A DNA stretch of 64,000 bases from Variovorax gossypii. GTDB taxonomy: Bacteria; Pseudomonadota; Gammaproteobacteria; Burkholderiales; Burkholderiaceae_C. The DNA lies in the NCBI RefSeq assembly GCF_003965815.1, contig NZ_RXOE01000002.1:806001-870000 (forward strand). Direction: 5' to 3'. The notes beneath the pieces are model-generated. The model saw only the letters and a program-made list of their open reading frames with translations, was not told where the DNA came from and did not search any database. A program made the position numbers and the translations under genes. This document shows, piece by piece, positions 27,801 to 34,260 of this stretch; the first letter of the stretch is position 1; every line of letters begins with the position of its first letter.

Positions 27801-29261
27801 AGCACCGAGTTCAGCAGCTACGGCTATGACGCCGCAGGCCGCATCACGAGCCTCACGCAGAACCTGAACCTGCCCGGCGACACCGATCCGACCCACAGCA
27901 CCATCGCCAATGCGAACGTGACCTGGAGCGTGGGCTACAACAGTGTGGGTCGCATCACCAGCTTCAACGCCACGGGCAACACAGCAGGCTTCGGCTACGA
28001 CGCCAACGGCAACCGATCCAGCAGCACCCGGGTGCTGAACGGCCAGACGACGAGCCGCACCTACACGGTGGGCGCCAGCAGCAACCAGCTCACGGGCTTC
28101 ACCCAGAGCATCAACGGAGCGAGCAACACCAGCGTCACCTACGGCTACAACGCCAACGGCGACCTGCTCACCGACGGGCTGCGCAGCTACACCTACGATG
28201 CCGAAGGCAGGCTGGCGGCTGCAACGACAGGCGCCACCGATGTGAGCCCGACCACGCGCTACGCGCACAACGCGCTGGGGCAGCGGGTGTTCAAGACGGA
28301 GCCGCTGTACCCGCCGAGCCAGGGTGACGAGGCCGACCCGGGCTTCATGGCCAGCCTGATCGCGTTCTTCACGAAGCTCTGGAGCCCGACGACCGCAACA
28401 GCTGAGCAGCTGGGCTACGCCTACGTCTACGACGAGCAGGGCACGCTGATCGCGGAGGTGGGCAGCGGGGGCACAGCCAGTGCGGGGCAGAGCCAGTACA
28501 TCTATCTGCCGACCGCAAATGGGCCGATGCCGATTGCGGCCGTGATCGATGGCGCCACCTACGCCATCCACAGCGATCACCTGAACACCCCGAGGAAGCT
28601 GAGCAGCGCGGACGGGCAAGCTGTCTGGCAGTGGGGCTACAGCGCCTTCGGGGAGGACAAGCCCACCACGGCAAGGAACAGGTTCGCCAACACGGAGATC
28701 ACCCCCAACCCGGGCACTACGAACATCGCGGAGGTGAAGTTCAACCTGCGCTATCCGGGGCAGTACGCGGATGAGGAGTCGGGGCTGAGCTACAACTACT
28801 TCCGCAGCTACGACGCCAGGACCGGGCGGTACAGCCAGCCGGACCCGATCGGGCTCGATGGCGGGTGGAATCAGTATTCCTATGCCGAATTGAATCCGTT
28901 GCTGTATAGCGACTCGACGGGTTTGACATCGGTGGCAGCGTGTGCCAATCCCGCGAACGCTGCTGCCTGCGCAGCTGCGGGCATTGGCATTGCCGGAGCA
29001 GCTGCCGTTGTTGCACCTCCTGCACCTCCAGTCCAGCCAGAGCCGAGCCCGAGCCTTTGGGATAGGTTTATCGACTGGTGTATGGAAAGTCGCGGGCGTG
29101 GAGAGCGTGGCGCCACCGGAGGTACTTCAGGGAAGGGGACGAACAACCCCTACAAGCATTGCAGAGATCATCCAACCGACCCGAATAAGATCATTTGCAA
29201 AGACCACCAAACGGGCAAGACCAACGAAAAGAAAAAACCTGCTGATTGGCCTACACGTTGA
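24813..29261 (+). CDS. Sec-exported Rhs/YD-repeat polymorphic toxin-type protein
   Basis: About 1482 residues (1487 from an upstream ATG at 24798; AGGGAGAG favours 24813). A charged N-terminus is followed by a strong hydrophobic signal (about residues 25-45) ending A-S-A. Next come a cysteine-rich segment with an EGF-like C-x-C pair and a DUF6531-type start (D-W-A-D-S-G-P-A-P-L-T-L-I-R-T-Y-R). Some 40 YD repeats (Y-x-Y-D-x-x-G-x-x) follow, closing with the Rhs core end G-R-Y-S-Q-P-D-P-I-G-L-D-G-G near residue 1345. The last 125 residues form a variable tail with an Ala-rich hydrophobic patch, then H-C-x-x-H-P and I-C-K-D-H-Q-T-G-K. No known nuclease signature is visible. GC is high in the core and low in both ends, as in modular Rhs genes. 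Confidence 0.9.
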   Translation: MREGKRSLHAWLSSSRHAHRVFGWLCKAAMILFVPFFFCWPSLASAYVPYEVGYRLDIGVWHPLSESPEQACEVGSKAWLGDPSRYLSSSVGSDARCSLRYTMTNGIENTMTFIVSAVSNGQCSSNSVEEQAPSGGMACQCRPGFLENAGATACEAAAPEPKQLAGPLCKAPIAGIWTPFPIALASAEKYRSELDWADSGPAPLTLIRTYRSNWGNDTSRPNSELGRVWTHNHAIHLKLTPVNSPSTATITSPEGYLRSFIKAAGTSTWSAANGADTLTEAGGVWFYKRADDDSVTAFTADGKPQTTTERNGFVTTYGYDGAGYLGTVSNSFGRSLVFSYANDKLASVTTPDGRVIGYTYDASGRLVTVAYPDGKSRSFLYENSTYPLALTGILDEAGARWGTFSYDSQGRAIASELAGGVSRYQASYPSSRSATVVDPLNTSRGYGYSIIKGRLAVTAGSLPSGEGEPDAASRVQDVNGLVSSEIDFLGFRTDYVWDTARRLPTSVTEAVGTDARTVTTQWHATFSLPLLVTEPGRTTAYTYDAVGNVLTRTVADTVTNKAQLWQWTYNASQLVDTATEPNGAVTSYTYDTRGNVLTSTNALGHVTQYGYDLANRVVSSTGPNGLVTTYTYDQRDRLLTQSTGGQTTVLTYKPYGTVETVSLPSGLVLTYAYDAAHRLTGWSNNRGESGTYTLDGMGNRTAEQIKDSAGNVAWSVARTINNINRLSGRTEGANQSSTFGYDANGELTSSTNGLNQSTNYGLDSLRRVKSVTDAANASATLKYNALDAVTEAKDFKGVVTAYGRDAQGNATTESSADTGGSSTQYDNLGLPSQVTDALGQATTITRDALGRPTGMVFADGKTTTLRYDLTANSKGYLSEILDRSGTTEYTRDAFGRITLKKQTLATGTSTGSVQQVSYAYNPNGTLASIGYPNGGTLSHVYDATGRLTGLNWNGTPLVSGIAWNPLGQPTTWTWAFTTGSPQLTASRSYNTAGRLTSTEFSSYGYDAAGRITSLTQNLNLPGDTDPTHSTIANANVTWSVGYNSVGRITSFNATGNTAGFGYDANGNRSSSTRVLNGQTTSRTYTVGASSNQLTGFTQSINGASNTSVTYGYNANGDLLTDGLRSYTYDAEGRLAAATTGATDVSPTTRYAHNALGQRVFKTEPLYPPSQGDEADPGFMASLIAFFTKLWSPTTATAEQLGYAYVYDEQGTLIAEVGSGGTASAGQSQYIYLPTANGPMPIAAVIDGATYAIHSDHLNTPRKLSSADGQAVWQWGYSAFGEDKPTTARNRFANTEITPNPGTTNIAEVKFNLRYPGQYADEESGLSYNYFRSYDARTGRYSQPDPIGLDGGWNQYSYAELNPLLYSDSTGLTSVAACANPANAAACAAAGIGIAGAAAVVAPPAPPVQPEPSPSLWDRFIDWCMESRGRGERGATGGTSGKGTNNPYKHCRDHPTDPNKIICKDHQTGKTNEKKKPADWPTR

Positions 29262-29273
29262 AAGGAGTCATCC

Positions 29274-29759
29274 ATGGATGGGCATAGCAATGAATACACA
29301 AGCCTCTTTGATGAGGCCAACGAAGCATGGGATGCAGGCGAAAGGAAAAAAGCCTTTCAACTCTTTTTAGCTGCAGCGCTCAACGGGGAGGAGGATGCAT
29401 TTAATAGTGTGGGCTACTTTCTCGATCATGGGATTGGCGTCAAGAAGGATCCAGCAGGTGCATATCGGTGGTATCGACGCGCGGCCATGCGAGGTAATCT
29501 TGCAGGATGCCTCAATATGGGCGTGTGGTATCGCGACGCCGATAATCTACGCCGCTCGAAGTTCTGGTTTGAGAGGGCATATGCGCAAGGCGATGGGTCA
29601 GCAGCATACGAACTCGGAAAGATCTTCCTGCACAAGCGTTCGAGTGCTAGTGCCCAGCGAGCATTGCTGTATCTGACTGCCGCCGCCAAATCCAAATACA
29701 TCAGCGAAGATGAGCGCGTGGAGGCAAAGAATCTGCTAACCAATATGAAGCGCAAATAG
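29274..29759 (+). CDS. Sel1-repeat protein, probable Rhs-tail immunity
   Basis: A 161-residue cytosolic helical-repeat protein with three to four Sel1-like units (for example A-F-N-S-V-G-Y-F-L-D-H-G-I-G-V-K-K-D-P-A-G-A-Y-R-W-Y). AAAGGAG lies six bases before the ATG and only 12 bases separate it from the rhs stop, so it is co-expressed with the rhs tail. Sel1/TPR proteins directly after Rhs genes are recurrent immunity candidates. Low GC. Confidence 0.75.
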   Translation: MDGHSNEYTSLFDEANEAWDAGERKKAFQLFLAAALNGEEDAFNSVGYFLDHGIGVKKDPAGAYRWYRRAAMRGNLAGCLNMGVWYRDADNLRRSKFWFERAYAQGDGSAAYELGKIFLHKRSSASAQRALLYLTAAAKSKYISEDERVEAKNLLTNMKRK

Positions 29760-29796
29760 GCGCAGGGGGAATCGGAGTCAGACTTCCGTTAATTTT

Positions 29797-29994
29797 ATGA
29801 CTTGGGAATATCGAGTAATGAACCGAGGTGGCGAGGTCGCTATCTACGAGGTCTACTACTATGAAGACGGTAGGGTGCAGGGTCACAGCGCGGAACCAAC
29901 TTTTCCTGCGGGCGAAACCGTTGAAGAGCTACGAGCCAACTGCGAGTTGTACCTTGCTGCACTCCGGAAGCCAGTTCTCGAATACAGCAGTTAG
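29797..29994 (+). CDS. Small acidic protein of an Rhs-associated immunity-like family
   Basis: A 65-residue protein beginning MTWEYRVMNRGGEVAIYEVYY and containing P-A-G-E-T-V-E-E-L-R then L-R-K-P-V-L-E-Y. The pattern W-x-Y-R-V near the start and K-P-V-L near the end is one I associate with small proteins found beside polymorphic toxins, but no function is established. The ribosome site is weak. It follows the Sel1-repeat gene by 37 bases. Confidence 0.6.
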   Translation: MTWEYRVMNRGGEVAIYEVYYYEDGRVQGHSAEPTFPAGETVEELRANCELYLAALRKPVLEYSS

Positions 29995-30268
29995 CGAGGG
30001 TCAGGGTTCGGTCTTGCTCGGTGCCCTAGATTTTCAATGAACAGAGAAGGCCGCTTGTTACTTTGGCCGCTCAGACTGGGGTTGGCGGGCAGCGTTGCTT
30101 GTGGCCGCGTGGCTGATACGGCATGGTGTAAAAGTTCTTCAGAGATGGTTCTCCAATGAGCCTCGGATTGTTGATTCCCTCGTGGACTTGAGAAAAGTTC
30201 AATCGCTCCCCAAGAGCAGTTGGTTGTACCGTCCATAAGGGGAAAAATAACCTTTACTCGCCTCCGAA

Positions 30269-30640
30269 ATGAAGAGAGTTGTTGTTGCCCTTGTGTCTTT
30301 AACCATCTTGGTGGCCGTACTTCTAGTCATCGCCTCCGAAACATATATCTTGGTTGCGGATGGCCCTCTTTACCCGAGGAGAACTCTGGGCGAGCCAGAT
30401 TCGAAGGCGAACGTAATAGCGCAAGTTCGTGCCGGGCAGGAGTTGAAAGTCACAGGGTGCGTCGACTACAAGAGTGACATCGCGGTTCAGGTGCGCCTGG
30501 ATGAGCAAATTGGCTACATAAGTGATGGCGACTTTCACCTGATGAGGTTGCCATGGCGAGTCAGATTCGCCTCCTTAGACCTTGACTCGGTCGTTTGGTC
30601 TTGCCACGGCTTCTTCAACAACAGAAAAACTGAGGGCTGA
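30269..30640 (+). CDS. Hypothetical exported or membrane-anchored protein with SH3-like region
   Basis: A 123-residue protein with an N-terminal hydrophobic helix (residues 4-24) acting as anchor or signal. The outer domain contains V-I-A-Q-V-R-A-G-Q-E-L-K-V-T-G-C and V-Q-V-R-L-D-E-Q-I-G-Y-I-S-D-G-D-F, a pattern like a bacterial SH3 fold (x-G-Y-I near the end of a barrel). It may be a periplasmic immunity protein of a displaced Rhs cassette. The 274 bases before it carry no convincing gene. Confidence 0.5.
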   Translation: MKRVVVALVSLTILVAVLLVIASETYILVADGPLYPRRTLGEPDSKANVIAQVRAGQELKVTGCVDYKSDIAVQVRLDEQIGYISDGDFHLMRLPWRVRFASLDLDSVVWSCHGFFNNRKTEG

Positions 30641-30803
30641 AGATGTCACATGAAAATGCAGGGTCAGGATCTCGTCTCTTCTGCAAGGCGAGCTTGGCGA
30701 GTCCATACATCGTGCGCGAGGTCCCACAGAGTCAGCATCTCAAATGAACCATTTGCTTCTCCCGAGAAGTATCACCACCAACAGGCAAGAGGAAGCGCCA
30801 GAC

Positions 30804-31115
30804 ATGAGCCTCGGGGGCTGCTTCTATGACCATCTTCGATCGAATGAAGGGGAGTTGATCGGCGTCCGATACTGGTTGATTGAGTCTGTGAAATTCGAGG
30901 AGCACCCGGTTTACTCCCAGTTTCTCGGTGATGGGCGATTCGCTTTCGACCAAGCTGGCAACTACGTGGATATCGTTTTTGATGAACGCAGTATGGCGTT
31001 TCTTCGGAAGGGGGCGATCACGGTTGAGACCGTACAGGATTTCGGTGGAGAGCGTGTTGTGAAGTGCGGCGAGCAGTTCGGCATAGCTCTTGCAATTTCA
31101 GATGATTGGCAATGA
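30804..31115 (+). CDS. Hypothetical small protein in the Rhs island
   Basis: A 103-residue cytosolic protein (123 if the ATG at 30744 is used; GAGGAAG upstream favours 30804). It is acidic with alternating hydrophobic strands, for example G-V-R-Y-W-L-I-E-S-V-K-F and R-V-V-K-C-G-E-Q-F-G-I-A-L-A-I-S. No family is recognised. Its low GC and position among unrelated small genes downstream of rhs suggest an orphan immunity gene. Confidence 0.5.
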   Translation: MSLGGCFYDHLRSNEGELIGVRYWLIESVKFEEHPVYSQFLGDGRFAFDQAGNYVDIVFDERSMAFLRKGAITVETVQDFGGERVVKCGEQFGIALAISDDWQ

Positions 31116-31203
31116 GCCAGCAAGAATCGGGCAACCCCGTAGGAGATGCGTGCTACTACTACAGCATTCGACTGCTGATAAGAAATACGCCCATACCTTC
31201 GAC

Positions 31204-31545
31204 ATGACCGATTTTTCCCTTCATTTCCCAACCGGCCTTGCCGAGCCGACCTTGGACGACAACGTCGACGTCCATATCAAACTGCGAGACGGCCGCGCAT
31301 TTGCCGTGACCTTCTTCACCGTCTCCAATCTGACAACACTCATGGCTCGCTGGGGACGGACCGGGGAGTGCGCGCACGGCCTGTATGTCTGTGCGACGAA
31401 CATGATCGTGGTGCAGGAAATCTCGCAAGCGGTGATAAGAAGAGTCGCCCAGGATCTTGTCGAGACTAGGCAGATCGAGTCAGTGGGCCATCTGATTCAT
31501 TCGGCCGAGCATGTTGAGTCGACGGGAAGCGAAATGAATGACTGA
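31204..31545 (+). CDS. Small cytosolic protein of an Rhs-associated immunity-like family
   Basis: A 113-residue protein from the ATG at 31204 (F-S-L-H-F-P-T-G-L then D-D-N-V-D-V-H-I-K-L-R-D-G-R-A-F). R-T-G-E-C-A-H-G-L-Y-V-C-A-T-N-M-I-V-V-Q-E-I and an R-R-V-A-Q-D-L helix follow. The arrangement of an N-terminal D-N-V-D-V strand and a central G-E-C-x-x-G-L-Y is recurrent in proteins near polymorphic toxins. The end overlaps the next gene by eight bases, so the two are co-translated. Confidence 0.65.
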   Translation: MTDFSLHFPTGLAEPTLDDNVDVHIKLRDGRAFAVTFFTVSNLTTLMARWGRTGECAHGLYVCATNMIVVQEISQAVIRRVAQDLVETRQIESVGHLIHSAEHVESTGSEMND

Positions 31546-31780
31546 TGTCTTTCTTGTTCACCATGTCCATCAACTTCCTGATGCGGAGGAAGACGTCAAG
31601 CTGCTGGGTGTCTTTTCATCCGAGGCAAGGGCAGTGCTTGCGATTGACCGCGCCCGCAATCTGACAGGCTTCTCGGAGGCGCTCGATGGTTTCAGTGTCG
31701 ACAAGTATCAGGTCGACAAGAGCGCGTGGACCGAAGGCTTCTTGACTTGGGGTCAAGCCGAAGACAAAGGGAATGGGTGA
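31538..31780 (+). CDS. Small DUF7336-like protein coupled to the preceding gene
   Basis: An 80-residue protein (MTDVFLVHHVHQLPDAEEDVKLLG at the start, ending with W-T-E-G-F-L-T-W). The family pattern is V-F-L-x-x-H-V-H-x-x-x-x-x-E-E-D-x-K near the N-terminus and a Y-x-x-D-K-x-x-W-x-E-G-F near the C-terminus. It overlaps the preceding gene by eight bases. This family is common in toxin-immunity islands; its biochemical role is unknown. Confidence 0.65.
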   Translation: MTDVFLVHHVHQLPDAEEDVKLLGVFSSEARAVLAIDRARNLTGFSEALDGFSVDKYQVDKSAWTEGFLTWGQAEDKGNG

Positions 31781-31798
31781 GTTGCGAAGAAAGAGTGT

Positions 31799-32113
31799 TC
31801 ATCGCGTACCGCTTTCGCTCAAGGCAGCACGCAACGACTGAAGCGCAGAGTCAGCCGTTTCGATCCGCCGCTTCAACTCCTCGTTGACCACTCGCACCAG
31901 CGCTCCGAGTTCGGTGCGAGTCGGATAAATCTCTTCCGTATCGTTCACGTTCTGCGAAACGATGAGCTTTTCCAAGCCTGCATATGCACGTTGCAGCTCG
32001 TGCAGGTTGTCGATGTCATCGCATGCCTGCAGTGCAAGCGACTCAACGCTGGCGGCTTCGGGTGATTCGGGAAATTGGGAGACGCGCGCGGACGCGCGAG
32101 CGGATACAGCCAT
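31799..32113 (-). CDS. Hypothetical helical protein downstream of a C4-like RNA
   Basis: A 104-residue protein, almost entirely helical and acidic, with S-L-A-L-Q-A-C-D-D-I-D-N-L-H-E-L-Q-R-A-Y-A-G-L-E-K and E-E-L-K-R-R-I-E-T-A-D-S-A-L-Q-S-L. The ATG at 32113 is preceded by TTGGAGGC, a strong ribosome site. That site is complementary to two unpaired segments of the structured RNA just upstream on the same strand. This arrangement resembles phage small genes controlled by C4 antisense RNA. Function not recognised; a phage- or satellite-derived regulator is possible. Confidence 0.6.
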   Translation of the reverse strand: MAVSARASARVSQFPESPEAASVESLALQACDDIDNLHELQRAYAGLEKLIVSQNVNDTEEIYPTRTELGALVRVVNEELKRRIETADSALQSLRAALSESGTR

Positions 32114-32129
32114 GAATGGCCTCCAAGGG

Positions 32130-32368
32130 GTTCGGTTTGCTACAACCGCCGCACCCAACGCCAATTGGAGGCGGCAGCTCGAACAGGTTGGCGTACCGGG
32201 AACCCGCTTGCGCGAACCGGCGAGCCTTGCGGCTCCCTGTCCGAGCCGCCAAAACTGGAGGCACGAACGACGAAAGCCGCAGGGTCTCTGCGGAGAATCT
32301 GCGGCTTGCGTCGCAGCGGGTTACTCGGGACGCCAATCCCGATCACGCCTCTTTTTGACGTGACGGCC
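32130..32368 (-). ncRNA. C4-like structured antisense RNA
   Basis: Three nested stems are visible. An outer 20-base near-perfect pairing joins 32188-32207 with 32316-32336. A hairpin joins 32229-32235 with 32243-32249 (loop of seven), and a 15-base stem with one mismatch joins 32268-32282 with 32299-32313. Together they make a three-way junction. The minus strand has a -10-like TATACT at 32376-32371 upstream and a small gene with a strong ribosome site at 32119-32126 downstream. GCCTCCAA and GCCTCCA segments of the RNA (32172-32165 and 32262-32256) are exact complements of that site. The layout is that of C4 RNAs of P1/P4-like phages, which act by pairing with a downstream translation start. 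Strand choice is inferred. Confidence 0.6.
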
Positions 32369-32642
32369 GCAGTATAGCCACGCAACAATTCAGCCCCTTC
32401 GGGTCATAGCGCGCAACGGCCTTGTGCCCATCGAGGTCTTCCAGCAGCTGCAGTCCGGTGCCCCGCAGCGTCGCTTCCAGTTCCGCAGGATCGAACCCGG
32501 ACAGGAACACTTCACCCGCAGCCGCCACGTCCTCGCGCAACTTGCGAAAGGCTTCGTTGCTCGCGTCCGCGCGGCAATGTCACGCAGCGCCGCCAGGTCG
32601 GTTTCGTCAGGTGCCCGCATGCCCGCAGGCACGAAATGCTCG
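32343..32642 (-). pseudogene. Truncated and frameshifted SAM-dependent methyltransferase remnant
   Basis: Minus-strand frames carry a fragment E-H-F-V-P-A-G-M-R-A-P-D-E-T-D-L-A-A-L-R-D-I-A that is out of frame with F-R-K-L-R-E-D-V-A-A-A-G-E-V-F-L-S-G-F-D-P. Joining them at about 32575 with a one-base shift restores a continuous methyltransferase-like C-terminus ending C-V-A-I-L-R-P. No N-terminal part with a glycine-rich SAM motif exists, since the next gene ends at 32660. The family guess is moderate; the broken state is clear. Confidence 0.5.
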
Positions 32643-32659
32643 TGCGCTACCGACCAGCT

Positions 32660-34096
32660 TCACCGACCAAGCTGCGCCCGCGCAAGCTTTCCCAACCGCC
32701 GCACACCGGCATCGATCCGCTCCGTCCACGCATGCCCCGCACTCAGCCGCAGGCAGTTGCGAAAGCGCCGGCTTGCAGAGAACACATCGCCAGGCGCAAA
32801 GCAGATGCCGTGCTCCAGCGCTTCCTCGAACAGCGCGCGCGAATCGAATTGCTTCGGGAGCTCGAGCCAGAGCATGAAGCCGCCGGCAGGCCTGCTCACT
32901 TTGGTCTCAGGCGGAAAGCTGGCCTCTATCGCGCGCACCATGCGCGTAAGGTTTTCTTCGAGAACGCGCCGGACCCTGCGCAGATGAATGTCATAGGCGT
33001 TGCTCGCCAGAAACTCCGCGACCGCGACCTGCGGCAGGACCGGGCTGCAAAGACTGAATGCCAGCTTGCGTGCCAACACCTGCTGCGAATAGGCGCCCGG
33101 CACGATCCAGCCGACGCGGTATCCCGGCGCGAGGCTCTTCGAGAAGGAGCTGCAGTAGATGACCTTGCCCGCACCTTGAGCGAGCGCGATGAAGGGCTTG
33201 GGCCGATCGCGGCCGAAGTGGATGTCGCCGTAGACGTCGTCTTCGATCAGGGGAATGGAATGCTCCGACAGCAGCCCGAGCAGCGAGCGCTTGTCGGCTT
33301 CGGCCATCGCCGACCCCAGCGGATTGTTGAAGCTCGAAGACAGCACGCATGCCGCCACCGGCTCTTTGCCCAGCAGCCGTGCCAGTGCCGCGATGTCGAC
33401 GCCGCGGGCCGGGTCCGTCGGCAGTTCCAGTGCCTTCAGGCCCAGAACCTCGAGGGTGTGCAGAAGCCCGAAATAGGTGGGCGACTCGACGGCTATCGTG
33501 TCGCCCGGTTTGGCCACGGCGCTAAGTGCGAGCGTCAGCGCTTCGGTGCAGCCGCTGGTGATGAGCACGTCTTCCGGCGAAAGCGCATGCCCCATGCGCA
33601 TCGACCGTTTCGCGATCTCGCGGCGCAAACCGGGCTCGCCGCGCGGCGGGCTGTAGACGTTGTGGCGCGAGCCGTGCTGGCGCGCCAGGCGTGCGAGGGT
33701 GAAGTCGAGCCGCTTCGACTGCAGCAGGCCCACGTCGGGCACGGCGCATCCGAGCGGAACGAGCGACATGTTCGAGGCATGCTCGAGCAGGGTCGCGACA
33801 ACGCCGCTGATCGAAACGGTCGATGCCTTCGCGCGAGGCCGTGAAGTGGAGGGCAATGCGAATGCAGCATGGCGCGCATTCGATACGTAGAAGCCCGACT
33901 GCGGCCTTGCGACAAGAATCCCCTGGTCCTCGAGCATGCGATAGGCCTGCAGCGCGGTCGCGATGCTGATCCGGTGCTGCTCGCTGATGGCGCGCACGGA
34001 CGGAACTCGCATTCCCGCGGAAAGCGTGCCCTTGTCGATCATGTCGACGACGAGGTCGGCCAGCTGTTCGTATCGGTAGGGGGCGTGCACGTCCAT
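32660..34096 (-). CDS. MocR-type (GntR-aminotransferase) transcriptional regulator
   Basis: A 478-residue fusion. The GntR winged helix is at residues 5-73 (Y-E-Q-L-A-D-L-V-V-D-M-I-D-K-G-T-L then R-V-P-S-V-R-A-I-S). A linker follows, then a class I aminotransferase-like domain from about 110 with the PLP lysine K320 in S-S-F-S-K-S-L-A-P-G-Y-R. These proteins sense a PLP-bound amino acid or vitamin B6 and activate neighbouring genes. It is divergent from an aminotransferase / binding-protein-fold / PhzF operon, the obvious target. Confidence 0.93.
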   Translation of the reverse strand: MDVHAPYRYEQLADLVVDMIDKGTLSAGMRVPSVRAISEQHRISIATALQAYRMLEDQGILVARPQSGFYVSNARHAAFALPSTSRPRAKASTVSISGVVATLLEHASNMSLVPLGCAVPDVGLLQSKRLDFTLARLARQHGSRHNVYSPPRGEPGLRREIAKRSMRMGHALSPEDVLITSGCTEALTLALSAVAKPGDTIAVESPTYFGLLHTLEVLGLKALELPTDPARGVDIAALARLLGKEPVAACVLSSSFNNPLGSAMAEADKRSLLGLLSEHSIPLIEDDVYGDIHFGRDRPKPFIALAQGAGKVIYCSSFSKSLAPGYRVGWIVPGAYSQQVLARKLAFSLCSPVLPQVAVAEFLASNAYDIHLRRVRRVLEENLTRMVRAIEASFPPETKVSRPAGGFMLWLELPKQFDSRALFEEALEHGICFAPGDVFSASRRFRNCLRLSAGHAWTERIDAGVRRLGKLARAQLGR

Positions 34097-34260
34097 GGTT
34101 GCGTTCAGCGTGATGACGAGCGCGATTGTCGATCGCGGGAGTGCGAATCGACAAGCAAACTGTGATGGTCGAAAAAGCGCAAAACTGTGGCTGTTGCGGT
34201 TGCTCTTCGCTCTATACGATTCTTCCGTTCCAGCATTGACAACGGATTCGAGGCGAAAGA

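Noticed and set aside
25974..28619. 881-codon open frame on the minus strand within rhs
   Set aside because: Antisense shadow of the YD-repeat region; its apparent repeats mirror those of the Rhs protein.
25700..28850. Direct repeats in the rhs gene considered as a CRISPR or satellite array
   Set aside because: They are degenerate in-frame YD repeats without uniform spacers.
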